A stretch of DNA of 64,000 bases from Candidatus Izemoplasma sp. (GTDB lineage: Bacteria > Bacillota_I > Bacilli_A > Izemoplasmatales > Izemoplasmataceae). Each line of letters starts with the position of its first letter. The stretch's first letter is position 1. The stretch is taken from the NCBI GenBank assembly GCA_018402725.1, contig JAGYII010000004.1, forward strand, positions 1 to 64,000, given 5' to 3'. The notes under the pieces are model-generated. The model had not been told where the DNA came from. It searched no databases and saw only the letters and a program-made list of their open reading frames with translations. Shown here piece by piece: positions 1 to 7,179 of the stretch. Position numbers and translations under genes: made by a program.

Positions 1-254
1 GGCCGTTTAAAATAGCGCCCCTGAATAATTAAGTTATTCGATTCAGTTCCTGAGGATGTGAATAACAATGATGACTTAGGGGCGTTTAATAGGGTTGCCA
101 TTTCATCCTTGATGCGGTTGAGTTCTTTCCGGGCTTTAAATCCTTCAGGGTGGACCGAAGAAGGATTTCCGGGGAAGGCTTCAAGGGATGAGGTAATCGC
201 CTCGATGACTTTTTTAGAGGGTGCCGTGGTGGCGGCGTAATCAAAATAAATCAT
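1..254 (-). CDS. Cysteine desulfurase (NifS/IscS class), N-terminal part only
   Basis: PLP-dependent enzyme that takes sulfur from cysteine for Fe-S cluster or tRNA thiolation. Translating the minus strand from the ATG at 254-252 gives an N-terminus with the family signatures FDYAATT, PGNPSSVHPEG and TSSGTESNN (about residues 4-75). These match class I NifS/IscS proteins of about 380 residues. The gene runs off the left edge, so the PLP lysine and the catalytic cysteine loop are not visible and the NifS/IscS subtype cannot be fixed. Its start lies 2 nt past the stop of the upstream small gene, which suggests translational coupling in one minus-strand operon with that gene and the thioredoxin-CcdA protein. 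The family call is secure; the substrate partner is not. Confidence 0.9.
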   Translation of the reverse strand, partial: MIYFDYAATTAPSKKVIEAITSSLEAFPGNPSSVHPEGFKARKELNRIKDEMATLLNAPKSSLLFTSSGTESNNLIIQGRYFKR

Positions 255-256
255 AC

Positions 257-535
257 TTATCGTGCCTCGATTCTAAGTTCATCGTTCCCCTCAAAATCAA
301 GCCATGAGAAGAGGGTTGGATGATCAAGGCTTGATAACCCTTGATCGTTCCAAACTTTTAAAATTTCATCGACTAACAAACGGATAACATAGGATTGATG
401 AATCACACACGGATCATCATCGCCAAATAATTCAATGCTTTTTTCTAAGATGATGGCCTTTTTAAAAGGGAGATTAAGTAACTTACCCTTAAACAAAGAA
501 TCAGCTTTATGAAAGACTTCAATTTTAGGATTCAT
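257..535 (-). CDS. Small protein of unknown function between CcdA-like and cysteine desulfurase genes
   Basis: A 92-residue soluble protein that I do not recognise. It has no cysteine pair, signal peptide or membrane segment. It is mixed charged/hydrophobic, with one Cys and two His near the middle (DDDPCVIHQSY) and a Trp-rich C-terminal third (VWNDQG, FSWLDFEG). Reality is supported by a good ribosome binding site (AGGAGC, 5 nt before the ATG at 535), by tight packing (9 nt after the upstream stop, 2 nt before the cysteine desulfurase start), and by codon use like its neighbours. Its position suggests a sulfur or redox related role, but that is only context. Confidence 0.75.
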   Translation of the reverse strand: MNPKIEVFHKADSLFKGKLLNLPFKKAIILEKSIELFGDDDPCVIHQSYVIRLLVDEILKVWNDQGLSSLDHPTLFSWLDFEGNDELRIEAR

Positions 536-544
536 TGAATGCTC

Positions 545-1711
545 CTATCCTGCGTTGATAAAGAAATAAACGGCCATCGCCGTAAAAAATAAAGCGGTGG
601 CTAGTTTGATAATTGGAAGTTTAGACTGGACAAACATCGCAATGCTTTGAGTCGAGCGGTTTTTAATAGCAATCGCACTAATAATCAATAAGGGTGAAAT
701 AAATAAAGTGTTAAATATCAACAAGTAGATGATTCCAGTGACCGGTTCAGCACTCCTGATTGAAAGTAAGATAAGCCCATAGACTTGACCGGTACAGGCG
801 GCTTCGGTGAAGGCGACGACCACCCCAATAAAAAAGGGCACTAGAAAGGTCATGAATTTCGTTTTTATTGAGGCATCATCATCGGCTAAACCGGCTAAGA
901 AACGGTCCATGAAACGTTCATTAAATTTCTTTATGATTTTTGGAAGCTGATTTTTTACTTTTCCATATTCATGTCTACGTGTGACGATAAAATCATAAAA
1001 TGTAATCACCGCTAAGAACACACTGAGAAGTCCGAATAATATATAGATGATGGCTTGAGCGAGATTAATCTGGGCCGCAAACTGACGCATCAGCCCTAAC
1101 AAGAAGACCCCAATTAAAAAATAAGTGATGAAGATGCCAAAGATGTAAGCAAAGCTGACCCGTTTAATAAGCGCTGGCTTATTTAACTTACCCACCAAAC
1201 CTATAAACATCAGTAACATCGCAATCGCACATGGATTCACACTGTCTAATAACCCTGCAACCACTATCCGCATCAGTCCAGAAAAACCGGTTAAATCAAG
1301 TAAGTCTTCTTGAAGCTCTAAGAGTGGATCATTCGCAGCCCTTACCATCGACCCATCCGCCAAAGCCTCAACAATGGTCTCTACACCACTAAAATAACGA
1401 CTGCCCGCAAACATTAAAGGGGTATTTCTTTGACGCTGGGGGATTCCGTAGGTATCACTATAAATAGAGAATAAACGTAAGTTTTCATCGAGGGATAAGT
1501 TTTTAATTTGGACGTCCACTCCGGCCGCCTCTAAGTCTTCGACCACCCCAAGACGGTCCAGCTCTTGACACCCCGTGCATAAGGACTCATAAAAATAAAT
1601 CACCGTGGGCGATTCAGCGAAGATCGATGGAGGTGTTTGAACACCCATGAATAAACTCATTAAAAACAAGCTTAAGAGCGCACTGAATGTGAGGAGACGG
1701 TTTTTAAGCAA
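545..1711 (-). CDS. Thioredoxin-like domain fused to CcdA/DsbD-type membrane domain
   Basis: Predicted membrane thiol-disulfide transporter of 388 residues. It has an N-terminal hydrophobic segment (about 5-24), then a thioredoxin-fold domain with the redox pair CTGC (C45, C48) and the cis-proline region near NTPLM (96-100). A CcdA-like multi-pass domain from about 145 follows, with its two conserved cysteines in NPCAIAML (C161) and EAACTGQVYG (C306). CcdA/DsbD proteins pass electrons from cytosolic thioredoxin across the membrane; fusion with an extracytoplasmic thioredoxin domain would make a self-contained reductase. The start is a TTG at 1711 preceded by GAAGGT; it is chosen because it gives the complete signal-like N-terminus. 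First gene of the operon leading to the cysteine desulfurase. The exact substrate is unknown. Confidence 0.85.
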   Translation of the reverse strand: MLKNRLLTFSALLSLFLMSLFMGVQTPPSIFAESPTVIYFYESLCTGCQELDRLGVVEDLEAAGVDVQIKNLSLDENLRLFSIYSDTYGIPQRQRNTPLMFAGSRYFSGVETIVEALADGSMVRAANDPLLELQEDLLDLTGFSGLMRIVVAGLLDSVNPCAIAMLLMFIGLVGKLNKPALIKRVSFAYIFGIFITYFLIGVFLLGLMRQFAAQINLAQAIIYILFGLLSVFLAVITFYDFIVTRRHEYGKVKNQLPKIIKKFNERFMDRFLAGLADDDASIKTKFMTFLVPFFIGVVVAFTEAACTGQVYGLILLSIRSAEPVTGIIYLLIFNTLFISPLLIISAIAIKNRSTQSIAMFVQSKLPIIKLATALFFTAMAVYFFINAG

Positions 1712-1740
1712 TGACTTTACCTTCTAATTTTGATACTCCG

Positions 1741-1750
1741 ATTATAGCAT
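1741..1750 (-). promoter_or_regulatory. Extended -10 promoter for the CcdA-like operon
   Basis: Read on the minus strand this is ATGCTATAAT, a perfect -10 hexamer with the TG extension, 30 nt upstream of the TTG start. No good -35 is seen. It faces away from, and overlaps the spacer of, the ylbF promoter. Confidence 0.65.
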
Positions 1751-1765
1751 GAAATCTAATCAATT

Positions 1766-1775
1766 ATGCTATACT
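1766..1775 (+). promoter_or_regulatory. Extended -10 promoter for ylbF
   Basis: ATGCTATACT, 15 nt before the ylbF ATG at 1791. It lacks a clear -35 and is arranged back-to-back with the CcdA-like operon promoter. Confidence 0.6.
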
Positions 1776-1790
1776 ACAATCGGTGAAGAA

Positions 1791-2153
1791 ATGACTGAAA
1801 TCCTCCTTAATTTAACCGACCAAACGATTGAAGAATTTAAAAGTAGTCAAGCTTATTTAGCGGTTAAAAAAGCGCAGTGGAATCTGCATGATGAAGAAGT
1901 CACTCAACTTTCACACGCCTTTAAAAAGATTCAAGAGAAGTACCTTGAAGTTAAAAAGTATGGGCGATATCATCCTGATTTGATCGACGTCCAAAAAGCC
2001 TATCAAGCCGCTAAGATTGCCTTATATACCCATCCGGTGATGAGCGCTTATCAAAACGCTTATCAGCAATTTCAAACTGAACTCGATGCATTTACACAGC
2101 AATGTGCCACCACCATTTCAGAACAAATAAAACTCGGACACATTCCAAGGTAG
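1791..2153 (+). CDS. ylbF: YlbF/YmcA family protein
   Basis: A 120-residue helical cytoplasmic protein of the YlbF/YmcA (Com_YlbF) family. In Bacillus subtilis YlbF joins YmcA and YaaT in the Y-complex that modulates RNase Y-dependent mRNA maturation. What is seen is an almost all-helical sequence with the family pattern of spaced Ala, Tyr and Gln (AYLAVKKAQ near residue 23, AYQNAYQQF near 87). The reading frame is open from 1749, but the promoter -10 ends at 1775 and the first downstream Met with an SD-like GGTGAAG is at 1791, so 1791 is used. It is followed 5 nt later by ylbG, the same pair as in Bacillus. Family call good; function inferred from homologues. Confidence 0.82.
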   Translation: MTEILLNLTDQTIEEFKSSQAYLAVKKAQWNLHDEEVTQLSHAFKKIQEKYLEVKKYGRYHPDLIDVQKAYQAAKIALYTHPVMSAYQNAYQQFQTELDAFTQQCATTISEQIKLGHIPR

Positions 2154-2158
2154 AAAAG

Positions 2159-2395
2159 ATGATTCAAAGAGAAGCGATTATTGTTTATTATAAAAATCCT
2201 AAACTGGTTAAGACCATTAAAAATTATGGTCATTTGACGTATTATCATAAAAAGCGTCACTACGCCGTGGTCTATATTAACGGCGAGGAAAAAGAAACCA
2301 TCATCAAGGAACTCAGAGCAATTAAAGGGATTAAATACGTGGATGAAAGTTACCTCGACCAATCGGCGTATGCCTTTGATTTAGATGTACAGTAA
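2159..2395 (+). CDS. ylbG: YlbG-like protein (DUF2129)
   Basis: A 78-residue cytoplasmic protein resembling YlbG of Bacillus: a short beta-alpha domain starting with a basic strand (REAIIVYY), a KTIKNYGHLTYYHKKRHYAV segment and an acidic C-terminus. Function is unknown in all species. The frame is open from 2102, but that would overlap ylbF by 52 nt; the ATG at 2159 with AGAAAAG just upstream leaves a 5 nt gap and matches the family N-terminus. Probably co-transcribed with ylbF. No terminator is evident before the rpsP promoter 6 nt downstream. Confidence 0.75.
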   Translation: MIQREAIIVYYKNPKLVKTIKNYGHLTYYHKKRHYAVVYINGEEKETIIKELRAIKGIKYVDESYLDQSAYAFDLDVQ

Positions 2396-2401
2396 AAAAG
2401 C

Positions 2402-2430
2402 TTGACACCCATGATTTCCCATGCTAAACT
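2402..2430 (+). promoter_or_regulatory. Sigma-A type promoter of the rpsP operon
   Basis: TTGACA, a 17 bp spacer, then TAAACT with TG extension (TGCTAAACT). Lies 26 nt before the rpsP start. Confidence 0.85.
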
Positions 2431-2455
2431 TGAAAAAGCAAACTAGGAGGAAATG

Positions 2456-2725
2456 ATGGCAGTTAAAATTCGCTTACAACGTTTTGGAGGCAAGAAACAC
2501 CCGATTTATCGTGTGGTTGCCGCTGATTCACACTATCCAAGAGATGGACGTTACTTAGAAATTATCGGTCAATATGACCCAAACCAAAAGCCTGCTTTAA
2601 TCAATGTCGATGAAGCCAAAGCTTTAAAATGGCTTGATCAAGGCGCTCAACCGACCGATACCGTTAAAAACATCCTCTCAAAACAAGGAATCATTGCTAA
2701 ATTCAAAGATCCAAAAAGAAAGTAG
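2456..2725 (+). CDS. rpsP: 30S ribosomal protein bS16
   Basis: An 89-residue small-subunit protein that binds 16S rRNA early in assembly. The family N-terminus [11 protein letters not shown], the [10 protein letters not shown] motif and the central [13 protein letters not shown] are all present. Two ATGs are adjacent at 2453 and 2456. The second gives the canonical start and better spacing (5 nt) from AGGAGG at 2445-2450, so it is chosen. First gene of the conserved rpsP-khpA-rimM-trmD cluster, driven by the consensus promoter at 2402. Confidence 0.97.
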   Translation: MAVKIRLQRFGGKKHPIYRVVAADSHYPRDGRYLEIIGQYDPNQKPALINVDEAKALKWLDQGAQPTDTVKNILSKQGIIAKFKDPKRK

Positions 2726-2733
2726 GGGGACTC

Positions 2734-2982
2734 ATGGCGGTTAATTATGAGACATTGATTCAAAATCTCGTCATGCCTCTAGTGATTCATCCAGATGATG
2801 TCGGGGTTAAATTATTGGCCGAGAATGACCAAGAAATCATCGTCCAAATCCTCGTCAATGAAGACGATTTAGGCCGTGTGATTGGAAAAAATGGTCGAAT
2901 CGCCAATGCGATACGAACGATTGCTTATGCATCTGCAGCCCGTCAAAACAAACGAATTTCGATTCAAATTGATGCCTTTTAA
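2734..2982 (+). CDS. khpA: KH-domain RNA-binding protein KhpA
   Basis: An 82-residue single KH-domain protein (YlqC/KhpA). The nucleic-acid binding loop is visible as GRVIGKNGR (about 48-56). In Firmicutes KhpA forms a complex with KhpB and affects small RNAs and cell division; its place between rpsP and rimM is conserved. SD AGGGGG precedes the ATG, 8 nt after rpsP. A stem-loop followed by a U-run overlaps its stop codon. Confidence 0.93.
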   Translation: MAVNYETLIQNLVMPLVIHPDDVGVKLLAENDQEIIVQILVNEDDLGRVIGKNGRIANAIRTIAYASAARQNKRISIQIDAF

Positions 2983-3003
2983 GCTGCGTTTGCAGCTTTT
3001 TTT
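2980..3003 (+). terminator. Stem-loop with U-tract between khpA and rimM
   Basis: AAGCTGC, loop GTTT, GCAGCTT and then a T-run, starting inside the khpA stop codon. rimM starts 25 nt later without a recognisable promoter, so this is probably a partial terminator that lowers distal expression. Confidence 0.7.
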
Positions 3004-3027
3004 ACGCCTCTTATCAAGGAGCCTTAA

Positions 3028-3519
3028 ATGATTGCTATAGGAAAAGTTTTAAAGCCACATGGCATTAATGGCATGCTGAAAATCAAATCAGATACTGACT
3101 TCAAAATGGAACGTTTTAAGGTAGGGTCTCAGCTGCTATTAAACGGCCCAAAGCCGCTTAAAGTGACCATTAAAAGTTACGCCTATCAACCGAACATGGA
3201 ACTGATAAGTTTTGAAGAAATCAACGATCGCAACGAAGCTGAAAAAGTCGTAGGAACCGTCATTGAAGTCGACGATTCGGTTCAAACCCCGCTAAAAGGC
3301 GATGACTTTTACTTTAATGATTTATTTGATTTGGATGTTTATGTCGACACTGAAAAAGTCGGCACGGTCATCGATGTAATGGACTACCCTCAAGGCGCCA
3401 TGTTGCGCGTTCAACTTCCCACCAAAGCGGTTTTGATTCCTTTCTTAAAAGTCTTTGTTGAATCAGTTGATTTAAAGGAAAAACGGCTCACCCTGATCAA
3501 CTGGGAAGGGTTATTATGA
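3028..3519 (+). CDS. rimM: Ribosome maturation factor RimM
   Basis: A 163-residue factor for late 30S assembly, acting with S19 on the 16S 3' domain. The N-terminal RimM barrel begins IAIGKVLKPHGINGMLK (residues 2-18) and the C-terminal PRC barrel includes GTVIDVMDYPQGAMLRV (about 112-128) and LIPFLKVFVESVDL. The length is normal for the family. SD AAGGAGCC lies 6 nt before the ATG. Its TGA stop overlaps the trmD ATG (ATGA), the usual translational coupling of these two genes. Confidence 0.95.
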   Translation: MIAIGKVLKPHGINGMLKIKSDTDFKMERFKVGSQLLLNGPKPLKVTIKSYAYQPNMELISFEEINDRNEAEKVVGTVIEVDDSVQTPLKGDDFYFNDLFDLDVYVDTEKVGTVIDVMDYPQGAMLRVQLPTKAVLIPFLKVFVESVDLKEKRLTLINWEGLL

Positions 3520-4205
3520 GAATTGATATTTTGACATTATTTCCTGATTTAATGCAAAAAATGACCGATCACGCGATGGTTAGGCGAGTCTCAGAAGCGG
3601 GTAACTTAGATGTTCACATCCACCATTTTAGAGATGATACCTTAGATAAACACGGGAAAGTCGATGATACCCCTTATGGGGGTGGCGCCGGAATGGTCTT
3701 ACAAGTTGAACCCATTGTTAGACGCTTAAGAGCGATTGAAAACTATGAATCGGCCTATAAAATTGTTCTCTCCCCCCAAGGTCCCACCTATCATCAAAAA
3801 GAAGCCGTAAGCCTTTCAGAAAAAGACCATTTAATCTTAATATGTGGCCATTACGAAGGTTTTGATGAACGTTTAATGGCCTATGTTGATGCCGAATTAT
3901 CGATCGGTGACTATATCTTAAATGGCGGTGAAATTGCGGCTTGGGTGATTGTTGAAAGTGTGGGCCGGTTACTTCCAGGTGCCTTACATAATCCGTCATC
4001 ACTCGGTGAAGAATCATTTAATGATGATTTGTTAGAGTATCCTCAGTACACCAAACCGGCTGTTTTTGAAGGACACGCCGTCCCTGAAGTTTTATTATCA
4101 GGTCACCATCAGAACATTGAAATTTGGCGCCATCAAGAACGACTTAAAAAAACGCAAAAGAACCGGCCCGATTTATTTGAGAAATATCTAAATAAAAAGC
4201 GATAA
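3516..4205 (+). CDS. trmD: tRNA (guanine37-N1)-methyltransferase TrmD
   Basis: A SPOUT-class methyltransferase of 229 residues that makes m1G37 in tRNAs to prevent +1 frameshifting. Landmarks are TPYGGGAGMV (about 52-61), the knot motifs LICGHYEGFDER (near 110) and SIGDYILNGGE (near 130), the catalytic Asp in the latter, and a helical C-terminal domain. It overlaps rimM by 4 nt and ends the rpsP operon; rplS follows under its own promoter. Confidence 0.97.
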   Translation: MRIDILTLFPDLMQKMTDHAMVRRVSEAGNLDVHIHHFRDDTLDKHGKVDDTPYGGGAGMVLQVEPIVRRLRAIENYESAYKIVLSPQGPTYHQKEAVSLSEKDHLILICGHYEGFDERLMAYVDAELSIGDYILNGGEIAAWVIVESVGRLLPGALHNPSSLGEESFNDDLLEYPQYTKPAVFEGHAVPEVLLSGHHQNIEIWRHQERLKKTQKNRPDLFEKYLNKKR

Positions 4206-4214
4206 GATAGCCCC

Positions 4215-4243
4215 TTGCATCCCAATGGGCGCTATGCTATAAT
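4215..4243 (+). promoter_or_regulatory. Sigma-A promoter of rplS
   Basis: TTGCAT, 17 bp, TATAAT with TG extension (TGCTATAAT); about 70 nt before the rplS ATG, leaving room for a structured leader. Confidence 0.85.
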
Positions 4244-4249
4244 TTTGAA

Positions 4250-4305
4250 GCTAACAGCGTGTTCCGCTTTGAACCTAATATGAACATGCGGTGATAAAAG
4301 AAGGA
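4250..4305 (+). promoter_or_regulatory. Candidate L19-type autoregulatory leader
   Basis: The 5' UTR of rplS can form an 8 bp stem (GCGTGTTC at 4257-4264 with GAACATGC at 4282-4289, one G-U pair) just before the SD. Firmicutes rplS genes often carry an L19 leader at this place. Assignment rests on position and the hairpin only. Confidence 0.4.
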
Positions 4306-4314
4306 GTGATTGAG

Positions 4315-4662
4315 ATGTCACAAGCATTAATTCAAGAAGTGACTCAACCCTTCATACGCGACAACGTCCCGGATTTCCGACCTGGAGATACCGTCAAGTG
4401 TAACGTCCGTATTGTAGAGGGTTCAAGAGAGCGGATCCAAGCCTTTGAAGGGCTCGTGATCAAACGCCAAGGCAGTGGTGTGTCAGAGACATTTACCGTG
4501 CGTAAAGTGTCTTATGGAGTTGGAATTGAAAGAACCTTTCCTGTCCATAGTCCATCCTTAGAAAGCATTGAAGTGCTTCGCCAAGGAAAAGTCCGCCGTG
4601 CTAAATTACATTATATCCGTGGGTTATCGTCTAAAGCGGCCCGGATCAAAGAGCGTCGATAA
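4315..4662 (+). CDS. rplS: 50S ribosomal protein bL19
   Basis: A 115-residue large-subunit protein at the 30S-50S interface. The family core is clear: [49 protein letters not shown] and the C-terminal [21 protein letters not shown]. The open frame extends upstream to 4291, but AAGGAG at 4301-4306 is spaced correctly only for the ATG at 4315. Transcribed alone: own promoter upstream, strong terminator right after the stop. Confidence 0.97.
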   Translation: MSQALIQEVTQPFIRDNVPDFRPGDTVKCNVRIVEGSRERIQAFEGLVIKRQGSGVSETFTVRKVSYGVGIERTFPVHSPSLESIEVLRQGKVRRAKLHYIRGLSSKAARIKERR

Positions 4663-4684
4663 AAAAGCCTTCGGGCTTTTTTTA
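4661..4684 (+). terminator. Rho-independent terminator after rplS
   Basis: AAAAGCC, TTCG tetraloop, GGCTTTT and a T-run. Confidence 0.9.
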
Positions 4685-4743
4685 TTGGCTAAAACGTGAA
4701 AATGTAAACTTTGAACAAAAGAAATGAAAGCGACATTTTCTTT

Positions 4744-4772
4744 TTGAAAACATTTTCATAGAATGATATAAT
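4744..4772 (+). promoter_or_regulatory. Promoter of the ccpA-like gene
   Basis: TTGAAA, 17 bp, TATAAT; 20 nt before the ATG. A cre-like palindrome covers the -35 and the first half of the spacer. Confidence 0.85.
4745..4758 (+). promoter_or_regulatory. cre-like operator overlapping the ccpA-like promoter
   Basis: TGAAAACATTTTCA, a symmetric 14-mer (TGAAAA/TTTTCA arms) matching the LacI/CcpA consensus TGWAANCGNTNNCA except for A instead of G at the centre. Its place over the -35 implies negative autoregulation. Confidence 0.6.
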
Positions 4773-4792
4773 GTCTAAAAGAGGTGATTGTG

Positions 4793-5794
4793 ATGAATAA
4801 AACCACCATTTATGATGTCGCTTTAAGAGCTAAAGTATCTTTAGCGACGGTTTCTAGAGCGATAAATAATCCTGAAAAAGTCAAACCGGATACCCGCGAA
4901 CGCGTCCTCAAAGTCATCAGCGAACTTGGCTATAAGCCAAACGCCTTTGCAAGAGGCTTAGCCTCTCGTAAATCGACCACCGTGGCCGTCATTGTTCCTG
5001 ACATGACCCGGGCTTCGATGGCAGAAATGATGAACGGGATTGCGGACATCGCTAGAGTTTATAAATACACCATGCTTTTATACATCCTCGATCACGATGA
5101 ACTCAATGAAGAAGACATGCTAAGAGATATCATTGCTGCCCAAGTTGACGGCATCATTTACTTAAACGATGAAGTCACGGCCGACCAATATGATTTCTTA
5201 CTCACCATGCGCAATGAATATAACATTCCAGTGGTTCTCACAAACACGGTCTATCCCGATAACAACGAACTCCCCTCCGTCTCAATCGATTATGAAAAAG
5301 CAGCTTATGAAATGACTCAATTGCTGATTAAAGAAGGCCGTAAAAATATTTTTATGGTTTCCACCGTTCGCAAATACATGGTGAATGACCTTAAAGAGTC
5401 GGGTTATTTAAGAGCCATCGAAGAAGCCGGCCTCTCCCCCAAAATCATGCGGACCTCAGGTCGCGTCAATGTGAATACAGAACATTTCAACGAATATTTT
5501 AAAAACCATGTCGTAGACGGTGTGATTGCCGTCCGTGATTCGATTGCCGTATCCTTTATGAATGTGGCCCGGGCCAATCACATTAGCATCCCTGAAAAAA
5601 TCAGTGTTGCCGGTTTCCAAAATACCAAATATGCCATCTTAGCCCGTCCTCAACTTACCTGTGTCGATGTCCCTATTTATGACATTGGCGCGGTTGGGAT
5701 GAGGGTCTTAACAAAACTCATGAATCAAGAAGAAGTGACTGAAAAAGAAATTGTTTTAGATCATTCCATCATCAAGCGTCAATCGACCCGTTAA
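4793..5794 (+). CDS. ccpA: LacI-family regulator, CcpA-like
   Basis: A 333-residue DNA-binding regulator. The N-terminal LacI helix-turn-helix TTIYDVALRAKVSLATVSRA (about 4-23) is followed by the hinge region ARGLASRKSTTVAVIVPDM, very like Bacillus CcpA, and a periplasmic-binding-protein fold to the C-terminus. CcpA with HPr-Ser-P controls carbon catabolite repression. The gene stands alone, which suits a global regulator better than a sugar-operon repressor. The start is set by GAGGTGA 5 nt before the ATG at 4793; an in-frame GTG at 4784 overlaps that SD. Identity as CcpA rather than another LacI member is probable, not proven. Confidence 0.8.
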   Translation: MNKTTIYDVALRAKVSLATVSRAINNPEKVKPDTRERVLKVISELGYKPNAFARGLASRKSTTVAVIVPDMTRASMAEMMNGIADIARVYKYTMLLYILDHDELNEEDMLRDIIAAQVDGIIYLNDEVTADQYDFLLTMRNEYNIPVVLTNTVYPDNNELPSVSIDYEKAAYEMTQLLIKEGRKNIFMVSTVRKYMVNDLKESGYLRAIEEAGLSPKIMRTSGRVNVNTEHFNEYFKNHVVDGVIAVRDSIAVSFMNVARANHISIPEKISVAGFQNTKYAILARPQLTCVDVPIYDIGAVGMRVLTKLMNQEEVTEKEIVLDHSIIKRQSTR

Positions 5795-5799
5795 GACGT

Positions 5800-5826
5800 C
5801 CCTAGCCTAATGGGCTAGGGATTTTC
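5800..5826 (+). terminator. Terminator after ccpA-like gene
   Basis: CCCTAGCC / GGCTAGGG stem with a 5 nt loop, then ATTTTC. The U-run is weak, so some readthrough into tyrS, 18 nt downstream, is possible. Confidence 0.7.
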
Positions 5827-5843
5827 AAGAATAAGAGGTTTGG

Positions 5844-7082
5844 ATGAAACTCAGTGAAGATTTAAAAAAACGGGGACTGATATATGACGTCTCTGATGAA
5901 AAAGTCTATGACCAGCTCGATCAAAAAAAGCTGACTTTTTATTTAGGAGCCGATCCGACGGGAGATTCCTTACATATCGGCCATTTAGCCACGTATCTTG
6001 TGGCTAAAAGATTAGTGGATGCCGGTCATCACGCCATCTTAGTGATTGGTGGGGGCACGGGACTCATTGGTGACCCCTCAGGGAAATCCAAAGAGCGTAA
6101 TCTTTTAACCCTTGAAGAAAGTTTAAAAAATGCAGAGCACCTCACGGTTCAAGTGAAAAGTCTTATCCCCACCGCTCACGTCGTCAATAATTACGATTGG
6201 CTCAAAGACGTGACGATGATTCAGTTTTTGAGAGACATTGGAAAAGACTTCAATATCAATCAAATGCTTGCCAAAGATACGGTTAAAAGACGTCTTGAAA
6301 CCGGGATTTCATTCACTGAATTTTCCTACCAAATCATTCAATCTTTAGATTTTTATCATCTTTATAAACATCACCATTGCCAACTCCAAATTGGGGGCCA
6401 AGACCAATGGGGAAACATCACGGCCGGTCTTGAACTGATCCGCAAAAAGACCCCAGAAGGTTCTGAGGCCTATGGGCTCGTGTTCCCTTTAGTGACTAAA
6501 TCAGACGGTGAGAAATTCGGAAAAACAGCGGATGGAGCCATTTGGCTAGATGGCCGTAAAACATCCCCGTATGCCTTTTATCAGTACTGGTTAAATCTGT
6601 CTGATCAAGATAGTTTAAAAATGCTATATCAATTCTCATTCCAATCACTAGAGGTCATAAATACCATTCAAAAAGCGATGGAAGAGTCTCCCCACTTAAG
6701 ACACGCCCAAAAAGCACTGGCCGAAGAGATGACTTTGTTAGTTCATCACGAAGAGGGCCTTAATCAAGCGAAGTCGATCACCGACGCCTTCTTTAAGGGA
6801 GATTTTAAAAATCTTCAAGAATCGGCATTTAAAATTGCATTTGAAGGTTTGAAATCCGCCCAATTAAAAGCAAATATTACCGTCCTTGATGCCCTTGTTA
6901 GGGCGGAGATTGTTCCCTCAAAATCCCAAGGACGCACTCTACTCGTCCAAAAAGCGATCCGAATGAACGGTCAAGTGATCACGGATGAAAACCTAGAACT
7001 TTCCTCTTTTACCCCCTTATTAGGCCGGTATATCGTCCTCCAAAAAGGAAAAAAGGAATACGCTTTAATTGAATTAAGCTAA
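5844..7082 (+). CDS. tyrS: Tyrosyl-tRNA synthetase
   Basis: Class I aminoacyl-tRNA synthetase, 412 residues, the usual size of bacterial TyrS. Seen are HIGH (44-47) in DPTGDSLHIGHLAT, the tyrosine pocket QIGGQDQWGN (182-191), a KMSKS equivalent KFGKT (224-228), and a C-terminal S4 RNA-binding domain (from about 345). Unlike thrS, pheS and alaS here, no T-box leader precedes it: only 49 nt separate it from ccpA. No separate promoter was found, so it may depend on transcription from the ccpA side. Confidence 0.97.
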   Translation: MKLSEDLKKRGLIYDVSDEKVYDQLDQKKLTFYLGADPTGDSLHIGHLATYLVAKRLVDAGHHAILVIGGGTGLIGDPSGKSKERNLLTLEESLKNAEHLTVQVKSLIPTAHVVNNYDWLKDVTMIQFLRDIGKDFNINQMLAKDTVKRRLETGISFTEFSYQIIQSLDFYHLYKHHHCQLQIGGQDQWGNITAGLELIRKKTPEGSEAYGLVFPLVTKSDGEKFGKTADGAIWLDGRKTSPYAFYQYWLNLSDQDSLKMLYQFSFQSLEVINTIQKAMEESPHLRHAQKALAEEMTLLVHHEEGLNQAKSITDAFFKGDFKNLQESAFKIAFEGLKSAQLKANITVLDALVRAEIVPSKSQGRTLLVQKAIRMNGQVITDENLELSSFTPLLGRYIVLQKGKKEYALIELS

Positions 7083-7107
7083 CGCACCCGCGGGTGCGTT
7101 TTTTTGT
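7081..7107 (+). terminator. Terminator after tyrS
   Basis: ACGCACC, loop CGCG, GGTGCGT followed by seven T. Confidence 0.9.
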
Positions 7108-7128
7108 CCTAATTCGAGGGGACTTAAC

Positions 7129-7157
7129 TTGTCTTTAAAGGTTTTAAGTGCTAAAAT
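7129..7157 (+). promoter_or_regulatory. Promoter of pepV
   Basis: TTGTCT, 17 bp, TAAAAT with TG extension (GTGCTAAAAT); 23 nt before the ATG. Confidence 0.8.
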
Positions 7158-7179
7158 ATCGCTTAAATGAGGTGAACAC

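Noticed and set aside
58-240. Plus-strand open frame of 60 codons at the left edge
   Set aside because: It is antisense to the cysteine desulfurase N-terminus, which has clear family motifs; no SD and no recognisable product.
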